The notes beneath the pieces are model-generated. The model was not told the DNA's origin. It saw nothing but the letters and a program-made list of their open reading frames with translations, and did no database searches. Positions 24,862 to 35,168 of a stretch of 64,000 nt of DNA are shown here, piece after piece. Within the stretch, counting starts at the first letter, position 1, and each line of letters begins with the position of its first letter. The DNA is from Acidovorax sp. YS12 (lineage in GTDB: Bacteria > Pseudomonadota > Gammaproteobacteria > Burkholderiales > Burkholderiaceae_C): assembly GCA_021496925.1 (NCBI GenBank), contig CP053915.1:2817501-2881500 (forward strand), in the 5' to 3' direction. The position numbers and the translations under genes were made by a program.

Positions 24862-25214
24862 TGCAGATCGTGGCGATGGCGGGGCTGAGCTTCCCCACCG
24901 TGCGGCGCACCCTTGACCTATTCGAGCAGGGAGGCTGAGCCGCCATTAGGCCCGGCGGACGTGGGGGCTCAGCGCCATGAAGCAGTCGAGTTGTTTTACC
25001 TGCCCAGCGACAGAATCCCGAGGAGAAGCCCAATGCGGAAATCAAGCGCGAGATGGGCAAGCGCGTTCCGATCAGAACCAAGGCCCGTTTGCGTGAAGCT
25101 GCCAACGAACACATGTCGACGCTCATGGCGCCCCGCGGCGCGTCACGAGCCACTTCCAAGATCGCCGTGTTCGGTATGCCGCTTAAAACTTCATGGGGCC
25201 GAATCAATATATAG
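24861..25214 (+). pseudogene. IS630-family transposase remnant
   Basis: Two ends of one transposase remain. The N-terminal helix-turn-helix part MQIVAMAGLSFPTVRRTLD reads to FEQGG, then meets TGA and continues in frame as AAIRPGGRGG, so an early stop has replaced a codon. The catalytic middle (more than 200 codons in intact members) is deleted. The C-terminal part reappears as EAVELFYLPS in one frame and, after a shift, EEKPNAEIKREMGKRVPIRT and REAANEHMSTL, ending at TAG 25212-25214. In intact IS630 elements these two pieces are joined by SPELNPEE. The start overlaps the acyl-CoA ligase stop. No inverted terminal repeats were found. Confidence 0.85.
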
Positions 25215-25300
25215 GGATAATTTTGGCTGCTCCTGAATTTCACACGTGCCATCTCGTGAGAAACGTCGGTCAAATCCACAATCGCCGGATCGGTCAATCC

Positions 25301-26239
25301 ATGCCAGCAGCGCGTCTTCCCGCATCTTATTTCGGCATGATCCTTGGACTTGCGGGCATGGGGCAGGCGTGGCGAGCCGCAGCCGTTCTATGGAAGGTGC
25401 CGGAACAAATCGGCGAAGGCGTACTGCTATTGGCCACGCTGATCTGGGCAGCTCTGCTGATGACCTATCTGAGCCAGGCATTGCGGCATCCCCAGGCCGT
25501 GCGAGCCGAAGCCGGGCATCCAGTGCAAGGCAGCACGCCCGCCCTCATGGCCATCGCCACCATGCTCATCGCCATGGCGGTGTTGCCGTATTCGCGCACC
25601 GCCGCCGAGTGCCTGGCCGCCGTTGCCCTGGCGGGGCACCTGTTTTTTTCGCTGTGGCATACGGGCACGGTGTGGCGCGGCGGGCGCAGCCACCAAGACA
25701 CGGTACCCACAGCGTATCTGCCGACGGTGGCGGGCAATTTCACCAGTGCTGCCCTGCTGGGCGCACTCGGGCTGGCGTCGTGGGGATGGCTCTTCCTCGG
25801 GACGGGAGTGTTCTCGTGGCTTGCGCTCGAATCGCTCATGATCCATCGCATGCTCGGCCCCGAACCCCTGCCTGCGCCGCAGCGTCCGCTGGTTGGCATT
25901 CAGTTCGCTCCGCCCGTGGTGTGCGGTATGGCCTGCCTGATGCTGTTGCCGGGCTCCCACGAACCCTGGCTGTTGATGCTATGGGGCTACGGGCTGTTCC
26001 AGCTGTTGCTGGGTCTGCGGATGCGGGTCTGGCTGGGCGAGCAGCCGTTCGCGATGTCCTACTGGTCGTATACCTTTGGTATCGCGGCCACCACGATCTG
26101 TGCACTGAAGCTCGCCATCAACGGGGTCGACTCAGCGCGTGTCCTGGCTCTCCCCATTTTCGTGTGCGCCAACGCCTTCATCGGCTACCTCACGATCAAG
26201 ACGGCCGCACTCGTCGTGAACGGGCGATTTCTGCGCTGA
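25301..26239 (+). CDS. TehA/SLAC1-family transporter
   Basis: Integral membrane protein of the TehA/C4-dicarboxylate transporter (SLAC1-like) family, linked to tellurite tolerance or anion/dicarboxylate export. The 312 aa sequence starts MPAARLPASYFGMILGLAGM, the family N-terminus, and has about ten hydrophobic helices including YLPTVAGNFTSAALLGALGL. The ATG at 25301 is chosen over the ORF start at 25193, which lies in the transposase remnant. It stands alone between two transposase relics, in a segment of slightly lower GC, and may have arrived with them. Confidence 0.85.
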   Translation: MPAARLPASYFGMILGLAGMGQAWRAAAVLWKVPEQIGEGVLLLATLIWAALLMTYLSQALRHPQAVRAEAGHPVQGSTPALMAIATMLIAMAVLPYSRTAAECLAAVALAGHLFFSLWHTGTVWRGGRSHQDTVPTAYLPTVAGNFTSAALLGALGLASWGWLFLGTGVFSWLALESLMIHRMLGPEPLPAPQRPLVGIQFAPPVVCGMACLMLLPGSHEPWLLMLWGYGLFQLLLGLRMRVWLGEQPFAMSYWSYTFGIAATTICALKLAINGVDSARVLALPIFVCANAFIGYLTIKTAALVVNGRFLR

Positions 26240-26274
26240 GCGAGGATGGCCAGTTTGGTCGTCAGTCCCCCGCG

Positions 26275-26395
26275 TCACTGCCGAAGTTTCGCCTGCCAGT
26301 CTTTCAACGCCGGAACGGGTGAGATGTGGTTGAACACCCGCTGCGAAATCTGGTGGTTATGGGTCTTGACGTAGTTCAGTTCGTTGTGCGGCCCG
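26275..26395 (-). pseudogene. C-terminal remnant of an IS481-like transposase
   Basis: On the minus strand one frame reads NYVKTHNHQISQRVFNHISP and then VPALKDWQAKLRQ followed by TGA at 26277-26275. This resembles the C-terminus of IS481-type transposases from memory (THN...ISQRVFNH.SPVQALKDW). Nothing of the DDE core remains upstream. Confidence 0.6.
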
Positions 26396-26467
26396 CCACA
26401 CGGCCGCGCGCGCCTTGCCTGGCAGCTCCAGGCGGCGGCGCAGGGCCATGCCTGACAGGCTCCTAAC

Positions 26468-26520
26468 CAAATCAGGCTCCAGCGCTTGTCTAGAAAGCGC
26501 TGACAGCTTCTCTTTCAATA
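26468..26520. repeat. Palindromic intergenic repeat, family A (copy 6)
   Basis: CCAGCGCTTGTCTAGAAAGC followed by GCTGACAGCTTC: arms CAGCGCTT / AAGCGCTG with a short loop, and an A/T-rich tail. Located between the IS relic and the MarR gene. Confidence 0.75.
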
Positions 26521-26595
26521 GCACCTGTCCCAGCCGGGACATCCACCGTGGTGCCCGGCCTTATTATTTCGCACGCGAAATAAATAACCCGTGCC

Positions 26596-27042
26596 ATGGC
26601 CCACCCGCCCCGTCTCGTGTACCTGCTGGGCAGCGCCCAGCGCCGCCTGCAGCAATGGATCGCCGCGCAGCAGGAGCGCGCCGCGCTGTCGGGCGCGCGC
26701 CCGCCCACCCCGGCGCAGGCCGGCGTGCTGTTCGTGCTCGCGCGCAGCGACGGCGTGGCCATGGGCCAACTGGCCGAGGCGCTGGACCTGGCGCCCTCGG
26801 CCGCCTCGGGCCTGGCGCAGCGCATGGAGGCGCTGGGCTGGGTGGCGCGCCGCCCCAGCCCGCACGACGCCCGCACGCTGCAGCTGTGGCTGCTGCCCGC
26901 CGGCCAGGCGCAACTGCCCGGCCTGCGCACCGCCACGCAATGCATCAACCAACGCCTGACCGCAGGCTTCACCGACGCCGAGCTGCACACCGTGGCGCGC
27001 TGGCTGGAGCATGTGCAAACCCTCGGAGACCCCCATGACTGA
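26596..27042 (+). CDS. MarR-family transcriptional regulator
   Basis: A 148 aa dimeric winged-helix regulator. The helix-turn-helix is at about residues 55-80 (GVAMGQLAEALDLAPSAASG, LAQRMEALGWVARRPS) with the wing SPHDARTLQLWLLPAG. ATG at 26596. The 3' end overlaps the following hydrolase gene by 8 nt, so it probably controls that gene in a two-gene unit. The ligand is unknown. Confidence 0.9.
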   Translation: MAHPPRLVYLLGSAQRRLQQWIAAQQERAALSGARPPTPAQAGVLFVLARSDGVAMGQLAEALDLAPSAASGLAQRMEALGWVARRPSPHDARTLQLWLLPAGQAQLPGLRTATQCINQRLTAGFTDAELHTVARWLEHVQTLGDPHD

Positions 27043-27943
27043 CATCCCCGCCACCACGGCCCGCGCCGCCGCCCAGCCCGCGCCCGAGCCGGTGGACATT
27101 CCCTGCGCCGACGGCGTGCGCCTGCGCGGCCACTTCTTCCACGCGGCCCCGGGCGCAGCCGCGCGGCCGCTGCCGGTGCTCCTGTCCCCGGCCACGGGTG
27201 TGCGCCAGCAGTTCTACTGGCACTTCGCCGACTGGCTGGCGCGCGAGGGCTACGACGTGCTGGTGTTCGACTACCGGGGCATCGGCCAGTCGCTGCACGG
27301 GCCGCTGGCGCGGTGCGACGCCCGGCTCGTGGACTGGGGCCAGCGCGACCAGGTGGCGGCGCTGCAGTGGCTGCTGGCGCGCTGCCAGGCCGCGCAGGCC
27401 ATCCTGGTGGGCCACAGCGCGGGCGGGCAGATGCTGGGCCTGCTGCCCAACCACGCGCAGGTGGCGCGCCTGGTGGGCGTGGCGGCCTCCAGCGGCTGGT
27501 TCGGCGGCATGCGCCTGGCCTTCGCGCTCAAGGCCCGGCTGGGCCTGCGCGTGCTGATGCCGCTGGCCTCGCGCTGGCTGGGCTACGCGCCCACCTCGCG
27601 CATCGGCCTGGGCGAGAACCTGCCCGCCGCCGTGGCGCGCCAGTGGGGCCAGTGGTGCGCCGCGGGCGGCTACGCCACCAACGCCGTGCGCGGCCAGCCG
27701 GCGCAGGACTTTCACGCCCAGGTGCGCACCCCCGTCACCGTGCTCTACGCCACCGACGACGACCTCGTCACCCCGGCCACGGTGCAGGACCTGCTGCGCA
27801 CCTGGCCCGCCGCCCCGCGCAGCAGCCTGGCCGTGCGCCCCGCCGACCACGGGCTGCGCGCCATCGGGCACATCCACTGGTTCCGCCCGTCGCACCAGGC
27901 GCTGTGGCCGCTGATCGGCGCGGCGATGCAGGGGTGCGCGTGA
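27035..27943 (+). CDS. Alpha/beta-hydrolase
   Basis: A 302 aa serine hydrolase of the alpha/beta fold. The nucleophile elbow is ILVGHSAGGQMLGLLPNHAQ (GHSAG). An acid residue is probably in LYATDDDLVTPATVQDLL and the histidine in VRPADHGLRAIGHIHWFRP. There is no signal peptide, so it is cytoplasmic. ATG at 27035 within the MarR gene; the ORF could begin at 27011, but the internal start gives MTDIPATTAR with GGAG upstream. Substrate unknown; co-transcription with MarR suggests detoxification or aromatic-ester turnover. Confidence 0.85.
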   Translation: MTDIPATTARAAAQPAPEPVDIPCADGVRLRGHFFHAAPGAAARPLPVLLSPATGVRQQFYWHFADWLAREGYDVLVFDYRGIGQSLHGPLARCDARLVDWGQRDQVAALQWLLARCQAAQAILVGHSAGGQMLGLLPNHAQVARLVGVAASSGWFGGMRLAFALKARLGLRVLMPLASRWLGYAPTSRIGLGENLPAAVARQWGQWCAAGGYATNAVRGQPAQDFHAQVRTPVTVLYATDDDLVTPATVQDLLRTWPAAPRSSLAVRPADHGLRAIGHIHWFRPSHQALWPLIGAAMQGCA

Positions 27944-27970
27944 GACGCATGCGGGCACGAAAATAGGAGG

Positions 27971-28022
27971 AAAAACAGCCTCCAGCGCCCGCCCACAAAG
28001 CGCAAGCAGCTCTCAAAAGAAG
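27971..28022. repeat. Palindromic intergenic repeat, family A (copy 7)
   Basis: Diverged copy (CCTCCAGCGCCCGCCCACAA then AGCGCAAGCAGCTCT) behind the hydrolase gene. The hairpin is weakened by several changes. Confidence 0.6.
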
Positions 28023-28160
28023 AGCAACCATACCCCCAGCGGCCGCAGTGTCACAAGCCTGCACACCACTGGCCCAATCTGGAACACCCGGCGCCATGGC
28101 CTGCAACACCGCACCCCGTGCCGCGCCCTTTTTCGGCGCCTGCCCCCTGTGCGCCAGGGC

Positions 28161-28176
28161 TGGCACGAAGCTTGAT
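28161..28176 (+). promoter_or_regulatory. Sigma-54-like promoter of the aldehyde dehydrogenase gene
   Basis: TGGCAC-GAAGC-TTGAT: perfect -24 element and correct 5-nt spacing, with one change in the -12 element (TTGA for TTGC). It lies 56 nt upstream of the ATG. Consistent with control by the AcoR-type activator at 33128. Confidence 0.55.
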
Positions 28177-28231
28177 TACTCCTTGCCCAGCCAGCCCCAC
28201 CGGCCCCGGCACCATCCTCAAGGAGACTTCC

Positions 28232-29758
28232 ATGGACATGTTTGAACTCAAGCGCTTCAACCTCGACATCGCCTACCCCTACAAGCAGCAGTACGACAAC
28301 TTCATCGGCGGCAAGTGGGTCGCGCCGCTGGCGGGGCGCTATTTCGACAACGTCTCGCCCATTACCGGCAAGGCGTTCTGCAAGGTGGCCCAGTCCGACG
28401 CCAACGACGTGAACCTGGCCCTGGACGCCGCCCATGCCGCGCAGGACAAGTGGGCCCACACCTCGGTGACGGAGCGCGCCAACATCCTGCTGAAGATCGC
28501 CGACCGCATGGAGCAGAACCTGGAGCTGCTGGCGATTGCCGAGACCATCGACAACGGCAAGCCGCTGCGCGAGACCATGGCGGCCGACATTCCGCTGGCC
28601 ATCGACCACTTCCGCTACTTCGCGGGCTGCATCCGCGCGCAGGAAGGCGGCATCTCCGAGATCGACGCCAGCACCGTGGCCTACCACTTCCATGAGCCCA
28701 TCGGCGTGGTCGGGCAGATCATTCCGTGGAACTTCCCGCTGCTCATGGCTTCGTGGAAGCTGCCGCCCGCGCTGGCCGCCGGCTGCTGCGTGGTGATGAA
28801 GCCCGCCGAGCAGACGCCCGCCTCGATCATGGTGCTGATGGAGCTGATCGCCGACCTGCTGCCGCCCGGCGTGGTCAACGTGGTCAACGGCTTCGGCAAG
28901 GAAGCGGGCGAGGCGCTGGCGACCAGCAAGCGCATCACGAAGATCGCCTTCACCGGATCCACGGCTGTGGGCCAGCGCATCCTGCACGCCGCCGCCGACA
29001 ACCTGATTCCCTCCACGGTGGAGCTGGGCGGCAAGAGCCCCAACATCTTCTTCGCCGACGTGATGGAGCAGGACGACGAGTTCCTCGACAAGGTGATGGA
29101 GGGCTTCTCGATGTTCGCGCTGAACCAGGGCGAGGTCTGCACCTGCCCGTCGCGCATCCTGATCCAGGAGTCCATCTATGACCGCTTCATCGAGCGCGCC
29201 GTCAAGCGCGTGCAGTCGATGAAGCAGGGCCACCCGCTGGACAAGACCACCATGGTCGGCGCGCAGGTCTCGCAGGCGCAGCTCGAACGCATCCTGGGCT
29301 ACATCGACGTGGGCCGCCAGGAGGGCGCGCAGTGCCTCACGGGCGGCGAGCGCAACCGCCAGGGCGGGGACATCGACGACGGCTTCTTCATCAAGCCCAC
29401 GCTGCTGTTCGGCCAGAACGACATGCGCGTGTTCCAGGAAGAAATCTTCGGCCCCGTGGCCTCGGTCACCACCTTCAAGACGATGGAGGACGCCATCCGC
29501 ATCGCCAACGACAGCGAGTACGGCCTGGGCGCCGGCGTGTGGAGCCGCAACGGCACCACGGCCTACCAGATGGGCCGTGCCGTCAAGGCCGGGCGCGTGT
29601 GGACCAACTGCTACCACCTGTACCCCGCGCACGCGGCCTTCGGCGGCTACAAGAAGTCGGGCATCGGGCGCGAGAACCACAAGTCGGCGCTGTCCAACTA
29701 CCAGCAGACCAAGAACCTGCTGGTGAGCTACAGCCCCAAGGCGCTGGGCTTCTTCTAA
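28232..29758 (+). CDS. exaC: NAD-dependent acetaldehyde/aldehyde dehydrogenase (ExaC/AcoD type)
   Basis: Oxidises the aldehyde made by the PQQ alcohol dehydrogenase to the acid. The 508 aa protein is ALDH-family: VGQIIPWNFPLLMASWKLPP, TGSTAVGQR, the glutamate in STVELGGKSPNIFFAD and the nucleophile Cys303 in NQGEVCTCPSR, a stretch typical of ExaC/AcoD. ATG at 28232 with AAGGAG six bases ahead; the upstream ORF extension to 28118 lies before the promoter and is not used. Preceded by a sigma-54-like promoter and followed by a strong hairpin. Confidence 0.9.
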   Translation: MDMFELKRFNLDIAYPYKQQYDNFIGGKWVAPLAGRYFDNVSPITGKAFCKVAQSDANDVNLALDAAHAAQDKWAHTSVTERANILLKIADRMEQNLELLAIAETIDNGKPLRETMAADIPLAIDHFRYFAGCIRAQEGGISEIDASTVAYHFHEPIGVVGQIIPWNFPLLMASWKLPPALAAGCCVVMKPAEQTPASIMVLMELIADLLPPGVVNVVNGFGKEAGEALATSKRITKIAFTGSTAVGQRILHAAADNLIPSTVELGGKSPNIFFADVMEQDDEFLDKVMEGFSMFALNQGEVCTCPSRILIQESIYDRFIERAVKRVQSMKQGHPLDKTTMVGAQVSQAQLERILGYIDVGRQEGAQCLTGGERNRQGGDIDDGFFIKPTLLFGQNDMRVFQEEIFGPVASVTTFKTMEDAIRIANDSEYGLGAGVWSRNGTTAYQMGRAVKAGRVWTNCYHLYPAHAAFGGYKKSGIGRENHKSALSNYQQTKNLLVSYSPKALGFF

Positions 29759-29797
29759 GCCCCCGCCCGGCCCGCGCAGCCGGGCCGGATGCCTGCA

Positions 29798-29822
29798 CAG
29801 GGCGCGGCCTGGCCGCGCCCTG
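29798..29822 (+). terminator. Perfect GC hairpin between aldehyde dehydrogenase and pqqU
   Basis: Twelve-base arms (CAGGGCGCGGCC / GGCCGCGCCCTG) around a single T, 40 nt behind the dehydrogenase stop. A second 7-bp stem (CGGCCCG / CGGGCCG) precedes it at 29768-29787. No T-run follows, so it may attenuate rather than end transcription into pqqU. Confidence 0.5.
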
Positions 29823-29866
29823 CCTTCCCCTATGCCCACTTCCTTTTTCTCGTGCAAGGAGCCTCC

Positions 29867-31984
29867 ATGCATGCCGTCCCCCTGATGTCGTTCGCAGCCT
29901 GCGGCGGCCTGCTGGCCCTGGCCCAGGCGGCGCAGGCACAGGTGCAGGTGCAGGCTCCGGCCCTGCCCGATGTCACCGTGCGCAGCACCCTGGTGCAATC
30001 GCCGCTGGACTACGCCCCGGCCTCGGTCACCCTGGTCGATGGCGACCGGCTGCGCGACCGCCAGTGGCAGGTCAACCTCTCGGAAGCGCTGTCCGCCACG
30101 CCCGGGCTGCTGCTGCAGAACCGCCAGAACTACGCGCAGGACCTGCAGTTGTCGATTCGCGGCCACGGCGCGCGCTCCATGTTCGGCGTGCGCGGCGTGC
30201 AGATCCTGGTGGACGGCATCCCCTCCACCATGCCCGACGGCCAGGGCCAGGCGAACAACATCGACCTGCAATCGGTCGAGCGCATCGAGGTGCTGCGCGG
30301 GCCCTACTCCACGCTGTACGGCAACGCCTCGGGCGGCGTCATCAACGCCTACACCGCGCGCGGCGAGGGCAGCCCGCGCATCGACGGCAGCTTCGCCATG
30401 GGCAGCAACGGGCAGAAGCGCCTGGGCCTCAAGGCGCAGGGCGAGCGCCAGGGCGTGGGCTACGTGCTCAGCGCCAGCCGCTTCCTGACCGATGGCTACC
30501 GCCCGCAAAGCGCCGCCGACAAGAACCTGTTCAACGCCCGCCTGGACACCGACCCCGGCCCGGACAGCCACCTGATGCTGGTGGCCAACCACGTGGAAGT
30601 CACCGCGCAGGACCCCGGCGGCGCCACACCCGCCGAGTGGGCCGCCAACCCGCGCTTCGTCGCCAAGGGGCCGCTGGACTTCAACATGCGCAAGAGCATG
30701 CGCCAGGCCCAGGCCGGGCTGGGCTACGACGTGCGCGTGGACGGCAGCAATGCGCTGCGCCTCATGGTCTATGCCGGGCAGCGCCGCATCACCCAGTACC
30801 AGTCCACCCCGGTGGCGTCGCAAACCCCGCCCACCAGCGCCGGCGGCGTGATCGACATGGCGCGCGACTACGGCGGCATGGATCTGCGCTGGGCCCACGA
30901 CACCCAGGCAGGCGGCCGCCCCCTGAGCCTGGTGCTGGGCCTGTCCGCCAACGTGGTCAAGGAAGACCGCCAGGGCTACAACAACTTCCTGGGCAGCCAG
31001 CTCGGCGTGAAAGGCGCGCTGCGCCGCGACGAACGCAACACCCTCGGCAACGCCGACCCCTACCTGCAGGCGAGCTGGGCCTTCGCGCCGCAGTGGAAGC
31101 TCGACGCCGGGCTGCGCTGGAGCAACGTGAAGGTGGACTCCGACGACCGCTACGTCACCCCCACCAACGGCAACGACAGCGGCGACACGCGCTTTCGCCG
31201 CTGGCTGCCCATGCTGTCGGTGCAGCGCGCGCTGGACGAACGCACCCACGTCTATGCCTCGGCTGGCGGCGGCATGGAAACGCCCACGTTCAACGAGCTG
31301 TCCTACCGCCCCGGCGGCCTGCCGGGCCTGAACTTCGGCCTGCAGGCAGCCACCTCCACCAGCCTGGAGCTGGGCCTGCGCCAGCGCCTGGCGGGCGAGC
31401 TGCTGCGCGGCCAGTGGTCGGCGGCGCTGTTCCATACCGATACGGACAACGAGATCGTCGCCGCCGACAACACCGGCGGGCGCGCCACCTACCGCAACGC
31501 CGGGCGCACGCGGCGCCAGGGCGTGGAGCTGGGCGCGAACCTGCAGCTGGCGCGCCAGTGGCAGTTGAACGCGGCGCTCACCGTGCTCGACGCCACGTTG
31601 CGCGACGGCTTTTGCGACAGCAAGGGCGGCTGCATCGCTGCGGGCAAGCGCATCGCCGGCACGGCCCGCACCCAGGCCGCGCTCGGGCTCGACTGGCGCC
31701 CCCACGCCGACTGGCGCGTGGGCGCGGACTGGCGCCACGTCGGCGCCATCGCCGCCAACGACAGCAACAGCGTCGAAGCCCCGGGCTATGGCGTGCTGGG
31801 CCTGAGCGCGGGCTACACCCGGCAATGGGGGCCCTGGAAGCTCGATGTCTTCGCGCGCATCGACAACCTGGCGGACAAGCAGTACGTGGGCTCGGTCATC
31901 GTCAACGAGAGCAACGGCCGCTACTACGAGGCTGCACCGGGGCGGCAGTGGATGGCGGGCCTGAGCGCCTCCTACCAGTTCTGA
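29867..31984 (+). CDS. pqqU: TonB-dependent PQQ receptor (PqqU/YncD type)
   Basis: Outer-membrane receptor that in E. coli (YncD, renamed PqqU) takes up the cofactor pyrroloquinoline quinone. The 705 aa protein has a signal peptide (residues 1-25), no STN domain, and near-verbatim YncD landmarks: LQNRQNYAQDLQLSIRG, PSTMPDGQGQANNIDLQSVE, VLRGPYSTLYGNASGGVINA, and the C-terminal GSVIVNESNGRYYEAAPGRQ. ATG at 29867 with AAGGAG seven bases ahead. It sits inside a PQQ-enzyme cluster, which supports PQQ as ligand. The next gene starts 3 nt after its stop. Confidence 0.88.
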   Translation: MHAVPLMSFAACGGLLALAQAAQAQVQVQAPALPDVTVRSTLVQSPLDYAPASVTLVDGDRLRDRQWQVNLSEALSATPGLLLQNRQNYAQDLQLSIRGHGARSMFGVRGVQILVDGIPSTMPDGQGQANNIDLQSVERIEVLRGPYSTLYGNASGGVINAYTARGEGSPRIDGSFAMGSNGQKRLGLKAQGERQGVGYVLSASRFLTDGYRPQSAADKNLFNARLDTDPGPDSHLMLVANHVEVTAQDPGGATPAEWAANPRFVAKGPLDFNMRKSMRQAQAGLGYDVRVDGSNALRLMVYAGQRRITQYQSTPVASQTPPTSAGGVIDMARDYGGMDLRWAHDTQAGGRPLSLVLGLSANVVKEDRQGYNNFLGSQLGVKGALRRDERNTLGNADPYLQASWAFAPQWKLDAGLRWSNVKVDSDDRYVTPTNGNDSGDTRFRRWLPMLSVQRALDERTHVYASAGGGMETPTFNELSYRPGGLPGLNFGLQAATSTSLELGLRQRLAGELLRGQWSAALFHTDTDNEIVAADNTGGRATYRNAGRTRRQGVELGANLQLARQWQLNAALTVLDATLRDGFCDSKGGCIAAGKRIAGTARTQAALGLDWRPHADWRVGADWRHVGAIAANDSNSVEAPGYGVLGLSAGYTRQWGPWKLDVFARIDNLADKQYVGSVIVNESNGRYYEAAPGRQWMAGLSASYQF

Positions 31985-31986
31985 CC

Positions 31987-32394
31987 ATGGCGCCCGCCGA
32001 AGACCTGCGCGCCCTCCAGCCCTGGCTGGAGGCCCAGCCGTTCTTCCTGCTGGGCTCGGCCAACGCGGCGGGCGACTGCGACTGCTCGTACCGCGGGCGC
32101 CAGACCGAGGGCGGCGCCGAGCCGCTGCTGCGCGTGGAGGGCGGCACGCGGCTGGTCTTTCCGGACTACCCGGGCAACAACCTGTTCAACACCATCGGCA
32201 ACCTGCTGGAACACCCCGCGCTGGCCCTGCTGTTCGTCGATTTCGCGCGGCAGTCCACCGTGCTGGTGCAGGGGCGCGCCGCGCTGGCCGGGCCCGACCC
32301 GGACTGGCCCACGGCGCCGCGCACCATCGCCGTGGCGGACTGCCGCGTGCTGCGCGCGCCGGTGGCCGGGCTGCCGCACCTGGTTATCGCTTGA
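31987..32394 (+). CDS. Pyridoxamine-5'-phosphate-oxidase-like (PPOX-fold) protein 1
   Basis: A 135 aa split-barrel flavin-binding-type protein: LEAQPFFLLGSANAAGDCDC, LVFPDYPGNNLFNTIGNLLE and ALALLFVDFARQSTVLVQGR match the PPOX-like fold of predicted flavin-nucleotide-binding proteins. ATG at 31987, two bases after pqqU. A second PPOX-like gene follows 20 nt later, and the two may form a heteromer. Substrate unknown; the context is periplasmic alcohol oxidation, but no signal peptide is present. Confidence 0.75.
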   Translation: MAPAEDLRALQPWLEAQPFFLLGSANAAGDCDCSYRGRQTEGGAEPLLRVEGGTRLVFPDYPGNNLFNTIGNLLEHPALALLFVDFARQSTVLVQGRAALAGPDPDWPTAPRTIAVADCRVLRAPVAGLPHLVIA

Positions 32395-32414
32395 CCTGCA
32401 TGCAAGGAGCCGCC

Positions 32415-32945
32415 ATGCGCATCGTCCTCGAAGACCCCGACGGCCCCGGCATCTTCCATGCGGGCGAACGCGCGGCGCACGCGCGCTTCGGCGTGCAGGC
32501 GCAGGCGCGCGAGATGCAGGGCACGGTGGCCAGCCACCTGAGCGCGGGCAACGCCCGCTTCATGGCCAGCCAGCCGTTCTTCTTCGCCAGCGTGCGCGAG
32601 CCCGACGGCGCCGTCTTCACGCAGATGCTGGCCTGCGTGGCGACGGCCCAGGGCACCTACCCGCTGGTGGCGTTCGGAGACGCGCAGACCTTCTACTTCC
32701 TGCTCGGCGAGGCGGCCGGCGCCAGGCTCTGGCAGGCCGTGGCGCAGGGCGACGGCAAGGCAGGCATGGTGTTCGTGGACTTCGCGCGCCGCGCGCGCCT
32801 GCGCGTCAACGGCACGCTGCAGCTGGCGGCGCCAGGTGCGCTGCCGGGCTTCGCGTGCCCCGTGGGCCATCGCCTGGTGGAGGCACACGTGGAGCAGGCC
32901 TATGCCAACTGCCAGGCCCGCATCGTGCGCCTCAAGGCCGCCTGA
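32415..32945 (+). CDS. PPOX-fold protein 2
   Basis: A 176 aa protein with the same fold signals as its neighbour: HLSAGNARFMASQPFFFASV, AGMVFVDFARRARLRVNGTL, and a C-terminal HVEQAYANCQARIVRLKA resembling the end of flavin-nucleotide-binding PPOX proteins. The ATG at 32415 has AAGGAG five bases ahead and is preferred to the in-frame start at 32391. Probably co-transcribed with pqqU and PPOX 1. Confidence 0.75.
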   Translation: MRIVLEDPDGPGIFHAGERAAHARFGVQAQAREMQGTVASHLSAGNARFMASQPFFFASVREPDGAVFTQMLACVATAQGTYPLVAFGDAQTFYFLLGEAAGARLWQAVAQGDGKAGMVFVDFARRARLRVNGTLQLAAPGALPGFACPVGHRLVEAHVEQAYANCQARIVRLKAA

Positions 32946-32959
32946 GGCCGCCGCGACAG

Positions 32960-32975
32960 CGGCACACTTTTTGCT
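32960..32975 (+). promoter_or_regulatory. Sigma-54-like promoter before the AcoR-type activator gene
   Basis: CGGCAC-ACTTT-TTGCT: one change in the -24 element, intact -12 element, 5-nt spacing, 152 nt before the ATG. TTGTC and GACAA half-sites follow at 33003-33007 and 33026-33030. Together they would allow autoregulation, though the long leader makes this tentative. Confidence 0.4.
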
Positions 32976-33127
32976 GCAAATAACCCTTGCGCAGCCTGCA
33001 GGTTGTCAAACACCGGTACCGTTCGGACAATCCCCGGAGCAGACGACCACACCCCTGCGCACGCAGGCCGTGCGCCAGGGACCATAAAGAAGATGGAAAC
33101 ACGTATTTCCATACCCAGGAGACTTTC

Positions 33128-35134
<2,007 letters not shown>

Positions 35135-35168
35135 TGGCCCCGTACATGGGCCGCCCAGGAGGTTTCCC

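Larger units (their letters stand above)
26240..26595. other. 356-bp gap without an intact gene
   Basis: Contains a minus-strand transposase relic (26275-26395), unassigned GC-rich sequence, repeat A copy 6 and the upstream region of the MarR gene. Just before that gene lies the AT-rich stretch TTATTATTTCGCACGCGAAA (26559-26578), whose TTTCG...CGAAA symmetry is a plausible MarR operator. Confidence 0.6.

Noticed and set aside
28013..31825. 1270-codon minus-strand ORF
   Set aside because: Runs antisense over exaC and pqqU; composition is His/Gly/Ala/Val-rich shadow with no domain.
29332..32394. 1020-codon plus-strand ORF
   Set aside because: Only its last 136 codons (from 31987) are a real PPOX-fold gene; the rest is an off-frame shadow of exaC and pqqU.
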